From Actinomycetes bacterium (GTDB lineage Bacteria; Actinomycetota; Acidimicrobiia; Acidimicrobiales; Palsa-688): a DNA stretch of 34,636 nt. Numbering within the stretch: position 1 is the first letter of the stretch; every line of letters begins with the position of its first letter. Both the position numbers and the translations under genes were made by a program. Positions 15,285 to 23,107 of this stretch are shown here, in pieces. The DNA lies in the NCBI GenBank assembly GCA_021808425.1, contig JAKBBS010000011.1, positions 1-34,636 on the forward strand. Direction: 5' to 3'. Under the pieces are notes generated by a model, which had not been told where the DNA came from, did not search any database, and worked only from the letters and a program-made list of their open reading frames with translations.

Positions 15285-17438
15285 GTGGATTTATCCCCGC
15301 CTCGACTCGGCGTCCTCGCGTCCGGAACAGGCACCGTCCTATCTGCGATTCTCGCTGCCGGCCTGCCGGTTGCAGTGGTGCTCGTCGATCGGCACTGTGC
15401 TGCGCTCGACCTTGCCGCCGACGCAGGGGTGCCCGCAGTGGTGGTGGAGCGCAGCAATTTCGCTGCAAGCTTCGATCGGGTCTCCTACACAACCCGGGTA
15501 TGTGAAACGCTCGAAGCTCATCGCATCGACGTAGTGGCAATGGCGGGCTTCGGTACCGTCCTCGCCGCGCCGATGTTCGAGCGATACCCGGGGAGGGTTC
15601 TGAACACTCATCCAGCGCTGTTACCGGCCTTCAAGGGCTGGCATGCAGTACGCGACGCTCTCGCTGCCGGCGTCCGGGTAACCGGAACCACTGTTCATTT
15701 GGCGACAGAAGAAGTCGACGATGGGCCTATCCTCGCGCAGGAAGCCGTGACAGTCCTAGACGACGACACCGAAGCGAGCCTTCACGAGAGGATCAAGGAG
15801 GTGGAGCGCCGGCTCTACCCTGAGACCATCCGTGCTTTTCTTGCGGGCCTAACCCCGACCTACCACGACATTCAAAGGAGACGACCGATGAGGGTCCTGC
15901 TCTCGGTCTACGACAAGACCGGCCTCGAAGACTTCGCACGCTCACTGGTCGACCTCGGACACGATCTGATCGCAAGCGGGGGCACGGCGAGCTCCCTCGA
16001 AGCGGCAGGTATCGCCCACGCGGACGTCGAGTCGGTTACCGGCGCAGCCGAAATGCTGAGCGGACGGGTGAAGACTCTCCACCCCCGGATCCACGGTGGC
16101 ATCCTCGCCGACCTTGCGAATCCGGCGCACCGGGCTGACTTAGAAGGCGAGTCGATCGATCCGATAGGGCTCGTGGTCTGCAACCTCTACCCATTCCGCT
16201 CGAACCCTTCGATAGAGCTGATCGATGTGGGCGGCCCCACCATGGTGCGAGCAGCGGCGAAGAACTGGGCGCACGTGGGCTCTCTTGTCGATCCAGCCGA
16301 CTACAGCGAAGTGCTCGGGGAGCTACGTGAGTCAGGCACGCTCAGTGCCGGCCTGAGACGTCGCCTCGCCGCGAAGGCTTTCGCGCATACCGCCGCCTAC
16401 GATTCGGCGATAGCAAACTGGTTCGCGGCTAGCGAGAGCAGCGCAGCCGACGCGAACAGCGGGGGTGAGGTTGACACCCGAGGGTCCCTGCCCACAACGC
16501 TGCACGTGTCGCTGGAGCGTGTCGAAGATCTGCGCTACGGAGAGAACCCCCACCAACGCGGCGCCCGCTATCGCAAAGTCGGCGAACCCAACTGGTGGGA
16601 CGGCGTCGTCCAGCATGGCGGCATGGCGCTGTCGTATCTCAACCTCTACGACGCTGACGCCGCGTGGCGCCTCGTCCACCAGCTTGCGGACCTCGGACCG
16701 GCAGCGGCGGTAGTCGTCAAGCACGCGAACCCCTGCGGGGCGGCAGTTGCGCCGGATGCCCTCACCGCCTATAACCGGGCGTTCGAGTGTGACCCGATGT
16801 CAGCCTTCGGAGGTATCGTGGCCCTCGGCGGCGTCGTCAGCGAGGAGGTCGCCTCGGAGATGGTCACCAACGCTAAGGCAGACGTACTCATAGCGCCAGG
16901 ATTCGAACCAGCAGCCCTCGCGTTGTTCGCCGCGAAGCGCAAGAACATGAGGGTCCTTTCGGCTCCTCCTCCGAGCGACGAGCCTTTGCATCTCCGCCAG
17001 ATGAGCGGCGGTTGGCTGGTCCAGGATCAGTACCGCTTCGATTCGACGCCCGCCGAATGGCGGGTCGTGACGAAAGCTAAGCCAACCGAGGAGAACTGGC
17101 GCGACATGCAACTCGCCTGGAGGGTGTGCGCCTCGGTCAAATCCAATGCAATTGTGCTCGCTGGCGACGGCATGGCAGTCGGGATCGGCGCAGGCCAGCA
17201 GAACAGGGTGACACCCGGCGAGATCGCGTCGGCGCGCGCTGCTGGAAGGGCAAAAGGGGGCGCAGCCGCGAGCGACGCCTTCTTCCCGTTCCGCGACGGC
17301 CTCGACGCGTGCGCATCTGCCGGTGTCGCCGCAGTCATCCAGCCGGGAGGATCGGTAAGCGACGACAAGGTGATAGCTGCAGCGGACGAGCACGGCCTTG
17401 TCATGGTGCTCACCGGGGAAAGGCAGTTCCAGCACTGA
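15285..17438 (+). CDS. purN-purH: PurN-PurH fusion: GAR transformylase joined to AICAR transformylase/IMP cyclohydrolase
   Basis: One 717-codon frame encodes two normally separate purine enzymes. Residues 1-190 are PurN: LGVLASGTGT phosphate loop, NTHPALLPAFKG with Asn107 and His109, and EVDDGPIL with catalytic Asp145. Residues 202-717 are a full-length PurH: MGS/cyclohydrolase domain (SVYDKTGLEDFA, SGGTASSLE, GRVKTLHPRIHGG), then the transformylase with YGENPHQRGA, VVKHANPCG and KSNAIVLAGDGMAVGIGAGQ. All three reactions (steps 3, 9 and 10 of IMP synthesis; two use 10-formyl-THF) would be on one chain. An AAAGGAG ribosome binding site and ATG lie at the junction (15874-15890), so free PurH may also be made. 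The GTG start lacks a clear ribosome binding site. The stop overlaps the folD start by 1 nt. Confidence 0.93.
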   Translation: MDLSPPRLGVLASGTGTVLSAILAAGLPVAVVLVDRHCAALDLAADAGVPAVVVERSNFAASFDRVSYTTRVCETLEAHRIDVVAMAGFGTVLAAPMFERYPGRVLNTHPALLPAFKGWHAVRDALAAGVRVTGTTVHLATEEVDDGPILAQEAVTVLDDDTEASLHERIKEVERRLYPETIRAFLAGLTPTYHDIQRRRPMRVLLSVYDKTGLEDFARSLVDLGHDLIASGGTASSLEAAGIAHADVESVTGAAEMLSGRVKTLHPRIHGGILADLANPAHRADLEGESIDPIGLVVCNLYPFRSNPSIELIDVGGPTMVRAAAKNWAHVGSLVDPADYSEVLGELRESGTLSAGLRRRLAAKAFAHTAAYDSAIANWFAASESSAADANSGGEVDTRGSLPTTLHVSLERVEDLRYGENPHQRGARYRKVGEPNWWDGVVQHGGMALSYLNLYDADAAWRLVHQLADLGPAAAVVVKHANPCGAAVAPDALTAYNRAFECDPMSAFGGIVALGGVVSEEVASEMVTNAKADVLIAPGFEPAALALFAAKRKNMRVLSAPPPSDEPLHLRQMSGGWLVQDQYRFDSTPAEWRVVTKAKPTEENWRDMQLAWRVCASVKSNAIVLAGDGMAVGIGAGQQNRVTPGEIASARAAGRAKGGAAASDAFFPFRDGLDACASAGVAAVIQPGGSVSDDKVIAAADEHGLVMVLTGERQFQH
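15874..15890 (+). promoter_or_regulatory. Internal ribosome binding site and ATG for the PurH half
   Basis: AAAGGAG at 15874-15880, seven bases before the in-frame ATG at 15888-15890. This is exactly where independent PurH proteins begin (MRVLLSVYDKTG). It looks like the relic, or still-working signal, of a once separate purH gene whose upstream purN lost its stop codon. Confidence 0.6.
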
Positions 17439-18310
17439 TGCCAGCGTCAATCATGGCCGGCGCACCGGTCGAGGAGGCTGTCCTCGAGGACGTGTCGAAG
17501 CGGGTCGCCGAGCTTGCCAAGCGAGGCCACAAGGTCGGCCTCGCAACTGTGCTGGTCGGAGACGACCCCGCGAGCGCGGGATACGTCGCGAAGAAGCACG
17601 AGTTCTGCGAGAAAGTCGGGATCGCTTCGTTCGATGTCCGTATATCTGCTGACCGCAGACAACCGGACCTTCTCGGCGCGATCGAGCGTCTGAACGCCGA
17701 CGACGCCGTCGACGGCTACATCGTGCAACATCCCGTGGCGGCAGGATTCGACTTCAACGCTGCCATGTCGGTGATGGACCCGGCGAAGGACGTGGACGGG
17801 CTGCACCCGACCAACCTGGGGCTGTTGGCTCTCGGTGAGCCAGGAGCGCCGCGGCCGTGCACGCCTCTCGGAATCCAGGCGATGCTGGCGCATTACGAGA
17901 TTCCCGTGGCCGGACGAAAGCTCGTCATAGTAGGACGCGGCCCGACGCTCGGACGGCCGCTGTCGATGCTCATGTCGCTCAAGGAGCCGGGCGCGAACGC
18001 CGCTGTCACCGTCGTCCACACGGGGGTCGCCGACTGGCGCGAAGTGACCCGCTCGGCTGACATCGTCGTAGGCGCCGCCGGCGTTGCCAACATGGTCACC
18101 CGCGACGCGATCCGGCCAGGTTCGGTGGTCATCGGCGGCGGCTTGACCTGGCAGGGACGCAAAGCCTTCTCCGACGTCGACGAATCCTGCGCCGAGGTGG
18201 CGGCGTGGGTGACTCCGCGCCTTGGCGGCGTCGGAGTGACCACGGTGGCGATGCTGCTGCGAAACGCCGTCGCCGCCGCCGAACGGCGGCGCGGAATCCG
18301 CTTCGGGTAA
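17438..18310 (+). CDS. folD: FolD: methylene-THF dehydrogenase / methenyl-THF cyclohydrolase (divergent motifs)
   Basis: This 290-residue protein is expected to make 10-formyl-THF, the formyl donor for both PurN and PurH. The catalytic set is conserved: Tyr49 and Lys53 in SAGYVAKKHEFCEKVG, Gln97, and Asp120 in KDVDGLHPTNLG. PCTPLGI and the dinucleotide loop GRGPTLGRP are present. Two signatures differ from standard FolD: QLPLP reads QHPVA and the C-terminal PGGVGPMT reads LGGVGVTT. The start is the ATG at 17438, overlapping the purN-purH stop (TGATG). A longer open frame upstream is a shadow of purH. Translational coupling fits its metabolic role. Confidence 0.9.
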   Translation: MPASIMAGAPVEEAVLEDVSKRVAELAKRGHKVGLATVLVGDDPASAGYVAKKHEFCEKVGIASFDVRISADRRQPDLLGAIERLNADDAVDGYIVQHPVAAGFDFNAAMSVMDPAKDVDGLHPTNLGLLALGEPGAPRPCTPLGIQAMLAHYEIPVAGRKLVIVGRGPTLGRPLSMLMSLKEPGANAAVTVVHTGVADWREVTRSADIVVGAAGVANMVTRDAIRPGSVVIGGGLTWQGRKAFSDVDESCAEVAAWVTPRLGGVGVTTVAMLLRNAVAAAERRRGIRFG

Positions 18311-18454
18311 ACCTCGCCGGCATAAATCTCGCACGAACGGCGCCGGTCGGCTGGACTCGCTCCGACAACTCCTCCAATCCGAATCGCTTCGCCGTTCGTA
18401 GATATGTCGAGTGCTATCACTCTCTCGCCAGGCATCTAGATCGACGGAGGAACT
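18311..18454. other. Intergenic region upstream of the secreted repeat protein
   Basis: This is 144 bp between folD and the secreted-protein gene. It probably holds that gene's promoter. I see no strong hairpin and no recognisable riboswitch. Confidence 0.35.
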
Positions 18455-20416
18455 TTGAACGACGTCCCCGCAAATCCCACAAGCGGATCCCAACCCGGCG
18501 GCCGAGGCCGCAGCCGGTACTCGCGCTCCAAGCGCATCACCGTCGTAGCTGCGTCAGCAGGCATTACGGCTGCGTTCATTGCCGTCCCCCACGCGTCGGC
18601 CGCAGGAACTTTGCCGCCCGCCACAGCACCGAGCGGGACCACTGCGCACACCGCCGGAATGACAGGAAACATAACCGGCCTAGTCGACACGGTGATCTCC
18701 TCCACGGTCGCCCCTAACGGTGACACGAACCCTTATGACCTTGCCGTCGTTCCGCTAACTGCAGGCAAGCTCGTAGCGGGCGACGTTCTCGTGGCCGACT
18801 TCAACAATGCAGCCGGCTCGTCGGGATCGGGGACCTCGATAATCCAGATCAACCCGAAGACCGGTGCTTCGTCTTTGTTCTTCAGCGGCACAAGCATCAC
18901 CGGCCCTGTTGGTATCGCAATCAACCCTGCCAACGACTTCGTCTGGGTCGGCTACTACGGGGCGGCCGATTCTGCAAACGGCGCGCTCGACGGATCCAAC
19001 TCAGGAATTGGGATAATTTCTCCAGCTGGTTCACTCGTCAAGTCCCTCACCGGCATGCCCTACGCCCCTGGCATGTGGGGCCAAGCTGTCAGCGACGTCG
19101 GGGGGCAGGTGCAGTTCTACTGGCCGGACGCAGGTAACGCCACGACCGGAATGGGTGGCGGAACGGTGTGGCGCGATAATCCCGCCCAGAGTTTCGCAAA
19201 CACCGAGCTCGCTTCAGGGCTTAGCGCAACGCCGCCGGGAACCACGAGCGCTTCGTCGACTGCGGCCGCTCCCGTTGGCCCCCGCGGGATGGTCTTCGAC
19301 CCCGCCAACGACACCCTCTACGTTACGAACGACGCCAATAACTCGATCGTGGCGATCCCGAATGCAAACAGTGCTACCGGAATGTCGACTCCCCAGATGG
19401 TGCTGAGCGGGGGGCCGCTTTCAAGCCCTCAGCAGATAACTATCGACCCGGCGAACGGTGACCTGCTCGTCGTAAACGGCGCCACCAATAACGACCTGAT
19501 CGAGCTGACCACCTCTGGGACTGTCGTTGCGACCCGGAACCTGGCACCGAGCGAAGCGGCCGGGGGTCTGTTCGGCCTCACTGCGACGGCGAACGCCGTG
19601 GGCGGCATTGCCATCTTCTACGACAACGCCAACGACAACAACCTCCATGAGCTGACCGTCCCGAACAACGGCTACTGGCTGGCGGCGAAAGACGGCGGGG
19701 TCTTCACTTACGGCGACGCAGGGTTCTTCGGTTCGGCCGCAGGAATGAACCTATCCTCACCGATAGTAGCCATGGCCCAGACGCCTGACCACCAGGGTTA
19801 CTGGCTCGTCGCCGCGAACGGCGCCGTCTACAACTTCGGTGACGCGGCCTCATTCGGAAGCCTCGCTGGTATGCACCTAAACGCCCCGATCGTCGGTATC
19901 GCCACGGCTCCCGGCGGCATGGGTTACTGGCTGGTAGCAGCTGACGGAGGCGTGTTCAGCTTCGGGAGTGCCGCCTTCTACGGCTCGCTCGGAGGGATGC
20001 ACCTAAACGCCCCGATCGTAGGTATCCGGTCATCCGCAGGTGGGATGGGCTACTGGCTGGTAGCAGCCGACGGAGGCGTCTTCAGCTTCGGCGGCGCCGC
20101 CTTCTACGGCTCGCTCGGAGGCATGCACCTAAACGCCCCGATCGTAGGCTTGGTTCAGTCCGCTGGCGACATGGGCTACTGGCTGGTAGCAGCCGACGGA
20201 GGCGTCTTCAGCTTCGGCGGCGCCGCCTTCTACGGCTCGCTCGGAGGCATGAAGCTAAACGCCCCGATTGTCTCGATCATGCGCAGCGCCAACGCTAACG
20301 GCTACTGGCTGGTAGCAGCCGACGGAGGCGTATTCAGCTTCGGCGGCGCACAGTTCCAGGGATCGGCAGGAAACCTGAAGCTGAACGCTCCGATAGTCGG
20401 AGGCAGGCTCGGGTAA
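18455..20416 (+). CDS. Secreted beta-propeller-like protein with six 42-residue GYWLVAADGG repeats
   Basis: This 653-residue protein starts at TTG, with GGAGG four bases before it. The N-terminus has a signal peptide: basic RSRYSRSKR, a hydrophobic stretch (ITVVAASAGITAAFIAV), and likely cleavage after PHASA. Residues about 85-400 look like an NHL/YncE-like propeller, with repeated phrases such as INPKTG, FDPANDTLYVTNDANNSIV and IDPANGDLLVVNG. Residues 406-653 are six tandem units beginning GYWL and ending about LNAPIVG. These repeats are typical of surface or secreted proteins in Acidimicrobiia-like actinobacteria, and their role is not established. No anchor (LPXTG or C-terminal membrane helix) is seen, so the protein is probably released or bound non-covalently. 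Confidence 0.85.
   Translation: MNDVPANPTSGSQPGGRGRSRYSRSKRITVVAASAGITAAFIAVPHASAAGTLPPATAPSGTTAHTAGMTGNITGLVDTVISSTVAPNGDTNPYDLAVVPLTAGKLVAGDVLVADFNNAAGSSGSGTSIIQINPKTGASSLFFSGTSITGPVGIAINPANDFVWVGYYGAADSANGALDGSNSGIGIISPAGSLVKSLTGMPYAPGMWGQAVSDVGGQVQFYWPDAGNATTGMGGGTVWRDNPAQSFANTELASGLSATPPGTTSASSTAAAPVGPRGMVFDPANDTLYVTNDANNSIVAIPNANSATGMSTPQMVLSGGPLSSPQQITIDPANGDLLVVNGATNNDLIELTTSGTVVATRNLAPSEAAGGLFGLTATANAVGGIAIFYDNANDNNLHELTVPNNGYWLAAKDGGVFTYGDAGFFGSAAGMNLSSPIVAMAQTPDHQGYWLVAANGAVYNFGDAASFGSLAGMHLNAPIVGIATAPGGMGYWLVAADGGVFSFGSAAFYGSLGGMHLNAPIVGIRSSAGGMGYWLVAADGGVFSFGGAAFYGSLGGMHLNAPIVGLVQSAGDMGYWLVAADGGVFSFGGAAFYGSLGGMKLNAPIVSIMRSANANGYWLVAADGGVFSFGGAQFQGSAGNLKLNAPIVGGRLG
19670..20413 (+). 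repeat. Six tandem 126-bp (42-codon) repeats
   Basis: Units start at 19670, 19796, 19922, 20048, 20174 and 20300; the last is cut short by the stop. Units 3-6 are almost identical at the DNA level in their first 50 bases, including silent positions, so they spread recently by duplication or gene conversion. Units 1 and 2 are older and more diverged (KDGGVFTYGDAGFFG and ANGAVYNFGDAASFG). Confidence 0.9.
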
Positions 20417-20435
20417 CCGGCAAAGCAGCAAGCTC

Positions 20436-20476
20436 CACGACGAACGCCCGGGCTTTGAGCCCGGGCGTTCGTCGTG
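20436..20476. terminator. Bidirectional hairpin between convergent genes (19-bp perfect stem)
   Basis: CACGACGAACGCCCGGGCT pairs perfectly with its complement after a 3-base loop (TTG). It lies between the secreted repeat protein (plus) and sucD (minus), 20 bp from each stop. No U-run follows, which is common for actinobacterial terminators. It can serve both strands. Confidence 0.8.
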
Positions 20477-20497
20477 AGTCCGAGGACCGTCAGGCCA

Positions 20498-21382
20498 TCA
20501 CAGCGCCTTGACGATCTCCGCCATCTTCAAACCGGCCTCGGTCGGATTGTTGACCACGTGCACCCCCGCCGCCGCCAACGCTTCCATCTTCGCGCTCGCG
20601 GTGCCTTTGGAGCCCGAGATGATCGCACCGGCGTGGCCCATCTTTTTCCCTGCCGGGGCGGTGACCCCGGCGATGTATGCGACAACCGGCTTGGTCACCT
20701 TGTCGGAGATGAACGCCGCAGCTTTCTCTTCTTCCGAGCCGCCGATCTCGCCGAACATCGCTATCGCCTTGGTGTCGGGGTCTGCCTGGAAAGCCTCGAG
20801 GCAGTCGACGAAATTCGTGCCTGGTACCGGGTCGCCGCCGATACCGACACAAGTTGTGACACCGACACCGAGCTGTTTCAGCTCGTATAGTGCCTGGTAA
20901 GTGAGGGTGCCTGACCGACTGACGATACCGACTGGGCCGCCGGGGAGTGCGATCTCGCCTGCGGTGATGCCGATATTGCATTTTCCTGGGCTGATGATCC
21001 CAGGGCAGTTCGGTCCTAGTAGCCGGGTGGTCGGATAGCTCTCGACGAGGGTATTGTACGCACGCGCCTCGTCGTGAGCGGGTATGCCCTCCGTGATGCA
21101 GACGATGAAACCGACGCCGGCAGCTGCAGCCTCCAAGATTGCGTCGGCGGCGAAGCGGGGCGGTACCGACACAAAGCTGGCGTTCGCAGCGGTGGCGGCG
21201 ACTGCTTCTGCGACAGTGTCGAACATTGGTATGCCCTCGACGTCGCTTCCGCCCTTGCCAGGGGTGACCCCCGCGACCACCTGGGTGCCGTAGGCCTTGT
21301 TGCGCAGCCCGTGAAAGCGGCCCTGGCCACCGGTGAGGCCCTGCACGACTACTTTGGTGGTTTCGTCTACGAAGATGCTCAT
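20498..21382 (-). CDS. sucD: Succinyl-CoA synthetase, alpha subunit
   Basis: This 294-residue protein has a CoA-binding Rossmann domain ([18 protein letters not shown]), the ligase domain ([13 protein letters not shown]), and the phosphohistidine loop [12 protein letters not shown] with the phosphorylated His250. With SucC it interconverts succinyl-CoA and succinate with nucleotide phosphorylation. The start ATG overlaps the sucC stop by 4 nt, so the two subunits are translationally coupled. Length is normal. Confidence 0.97.
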   Translation of the reverse strand: MSIFVDETTKVVVQGLTGGQGRFHGLRNKAYGTQVVAGVTPGKGGSDVEGIPMFDTVAEAVAATAANASFVSVPPRFAADAILEAAAAGVGFIVCITEGIPAHDEARAYNTLVESYPTTRLLGPNCPGIISPGKCNIGITAGEIALPGGPVGIVSRSGTLTYQALYELKQLGVGVTTCVGIGGDPVPGTNFVDCLEAFQADPDTKAIAMFGEIGGSEEEKAAAFISDKVTKPVVAYIAGVTAPAGKKMGHAGAIISGSKGTASAKMEALAAAGVHVVNNPTEAGLKMAEIVKAL

Positions 21383-22530
21383 CGGGCGCTCCCTCCTGCT
21401 AGCTGCACGGCTGTTCGGGCTGCGTCGAGCATCGTCGGCGAGGAGAGAACTTTCTCCGAGGTGACCGTTGCGAGGATCTCGCGGCCCTCTTCGGCGTTGG
21501 TTCCGTCAAGGCGGATGACCATCGGAGCGGATATGTCGACCCGCCCGAGAGCGGTTTTGATCCCGTTAGCTACTTCCTCGCCGCGGGTTATCCCACCGAA
21601 GATGTTGATGAAGATGGAACGCACTTTCGGATCGGAGTTGATCACCTCGAGCGCGTTGGCCATCACCTCGGCGTTTGCTCCGCCACCGATATCCAGAAAG
21701 TTTGCCGGGCTACCGCCGACCTGGTTGACGACGTCGCAGGTGCTCATCGCGAGGCCGGCACCGTTGGCGATTATCCCGACGTAGCCGTCGAGGCCCACGT
21801 ACTGTAGGCCTTTGGAGCGCGCGAGGCGCTCCCGTTCGTCGAACTCGTCGATGTCACGGAAGGCGTCCCACTCGGGGTGACGGTAGGCGGCGTTGTCGTC
21901 GAGGGTGACCTTGGCGTCAAGCGCGTGCACCTTGCCCTCGGGGGTGAGGATGAGCGGGTTGATCTCGACGAGGTCTGCGTCGCCGTCGACGTAGCACCGG
22001 AAGAGCTTTGCCAGTATGTCGATCGCACCGTCGACTGCTTCGGGGTCGAGGCCGGCTCGAGCCACCAGGTCTGCGGCGTCCGCCTCGCTGAAACCTTTAG
22101 CCGGGTCGATGTGGAGGCGGGCGATCGCGTCGGGATCCTCCTCGGCGACGGTCTCGATCTCCACGCCCCCCTTGGCGGAGACCATTGCGAGATATTTCTT
22201 TGCTGCGCGGTCCAAGGTGAAGCTTGCGTAGAACTCCTTGGAGATGTCCGACGCGTGCTCCACCCAAAGGCGCCGCACGACGTGGCCTTTGATGTCCATG
22301 CCGAGAATGTTCCCGGCGTGGGTTCGAACTTCGTCGGCGTTGTTGGCAAGCTTGATGCCACCGGCCTTGCCTCGCCCTCCTACCTGCACCTGCGCCTTGA
22401 CTACCACCGGGTAGCCGGCGGCGTCGGCCTGAGTCACCGCCTCGTCGACGGTGTCGGCCACGCCTCCCGCTGACACCGAGATGTCGTATCGGGCGAAGTA
22501 CTGCTTGCCCTGGTATTCGAACAGGTCCAC
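21379..22530 (-). CDS. sucC: Succinyl-CoA synthetase, beta subunit
   Basis: This 383-residue protein begins [17 protein letters not shown], the family's standard N-terminus. An ATP-grasp fold follows ([19 protein letters not shown]), with the metal-binding region [21 protein letters not shown] and the C-terminal ligase domain ([19 protein letters not shown]). It supplies the nucleotide site of the SucCD complex of the TCA cycle. It is placed directly after the gene for a B12-binding domain on the same strand, with no gap between that stop and this start. Confidence 0.97.
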   Translation of the reverse strand: MDLFEYQGKQYFARYDISVSAGGVADTVDEAVTQADAAGYPVVVKAQVQVGGRGKAGGIKLANNADEVRTHAGNILGMDIKGHVVRRLWVEHASDISKEFYASFTLDRAAKKYLAMVSAKGGVEIETVAEEDPDAIARLHIDPAKGFSEADAADLVARAGLDPEAVDGAIDILAKLFRCYVDGDADLVEINPLILTPEGKVHALDAKVTLDDNAAYRHPEWDAFRDIDEFDERERLARSKGLQYVGLDGYVGIIANGAGLAMSTCDVVNQVGGSPANFLDIGGGANAEVMANALEVINSDPKVRSIFINIFGGITRGEEVANGIKTALGRVDISAPMVIRLDGTNAEEGREILATVTSEKVLSSPTMLDAARTAVQLAGGSAR

Positions 22531-22983
22531 CTAACCTCCTGGATTGACTTTCTGTCGGTCTTTTTCCTGGCCTTCTTCGGCCGGCTCGCGCGCGTCGAGG
22601 ATCGCTTCGAGCCATCCGGTTATCTCTCCGAGCGGCGCGCCGGGCGTGAACACCCTCGACACGCCGATGCCAGCGAGAGCTTCGATGTCAGCGTCGGGGA
22701 TGATACCGCCGGCGAAGATGAGGGGGTCGGTCGCTCCACGGTTTCGCAGTTCGTCGACGATCCTCGGGAACAGAGTCATGTGCGCCCCGGACAGGATCGA
22801 CAGTCCCACAGCGTCCGCGTCTTCTTGGATTGACGTCTCGGCGATCTGCTCGGGGGTCTGATGCAAGCCCGTGTAGATCACCTCGAATCCTGCCTCACGC
22901 AGTGCGCGCGCTATCACGCGGGCTCCCCTGTCATGGCCGTCAAGACCTGGCTTCGCGACAACAACCCGGTAAGGGCGCTTCAT
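22531..22983 (-). CDS. Stand-alone cobalamin-binding domain, methylmalonyl-CoA mutase C-terminal type
   Basis: This is a 150-residue flavodoxin-like B12-binding domain. The cobalamin axial-ligand motif is in KPGLDGHDRG (His17). IYTGLHQTPEQI, VGLSILSGAH and the late FAGGIIPDADI are typical of the small domain of acyl-CoA mutases. I place the start at the ATG at 22983 (MKRPYRVVVAK); a TTG at 23022 would add 13 poorly conserved residues. It probably works with a separate mutase catalytic subunit that is not in the window. Placement upstream of sucCD fits, since the mutase makes succinyl-CoA. The C-terminus is charged (EEGQEKDRQK). Confidence 0.88.
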   Translation of the reverse strand: MKRPYRVVVAKPGLDGHDRGARVIARALREAGFEVIYTGLHQTPEQIAETSIQEDADAVGLSILSGAHMTLFPRIVDELRNRGATDPLIFAGGIIPDADIEALAGIGVSRVFTPGAPLGEITGWLEAILDAREPAEEGQEKDRQKVNPGG

Positions 22984-23107
22984 CGGGACCGATCTTGGCA
23001 GGTCCGGCGTCTCGCAGGCCAACTGACGCGTTTTGTTCGCCGCCCTCGAAGGTCACGTAATAGTCCACAAAGAGTCGGAGGAACGCCTGTCAATGCGCTA
23101 AACGCAT

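Noticed and set aside
15241..15540. A 100-codon N-terminal extension of metF
   Set aside because: It is Arg-rich low-complexity sequence antisense to the purN coding region. The MetF family N-terminus begins at 15240.
17126..17437. A longer folD frame starting inside purH
   Set aside because: The extension is a shadow of purH in another frame. The ATG at 17438 overlaps the purH stop and matches the FolD N-terminus.
19670..20413. Possible CRISPR array because of regular repeats
   Set aside because: The repeats are 126 bp, in frame and protein-coding, with no unique spacers of the usual size.
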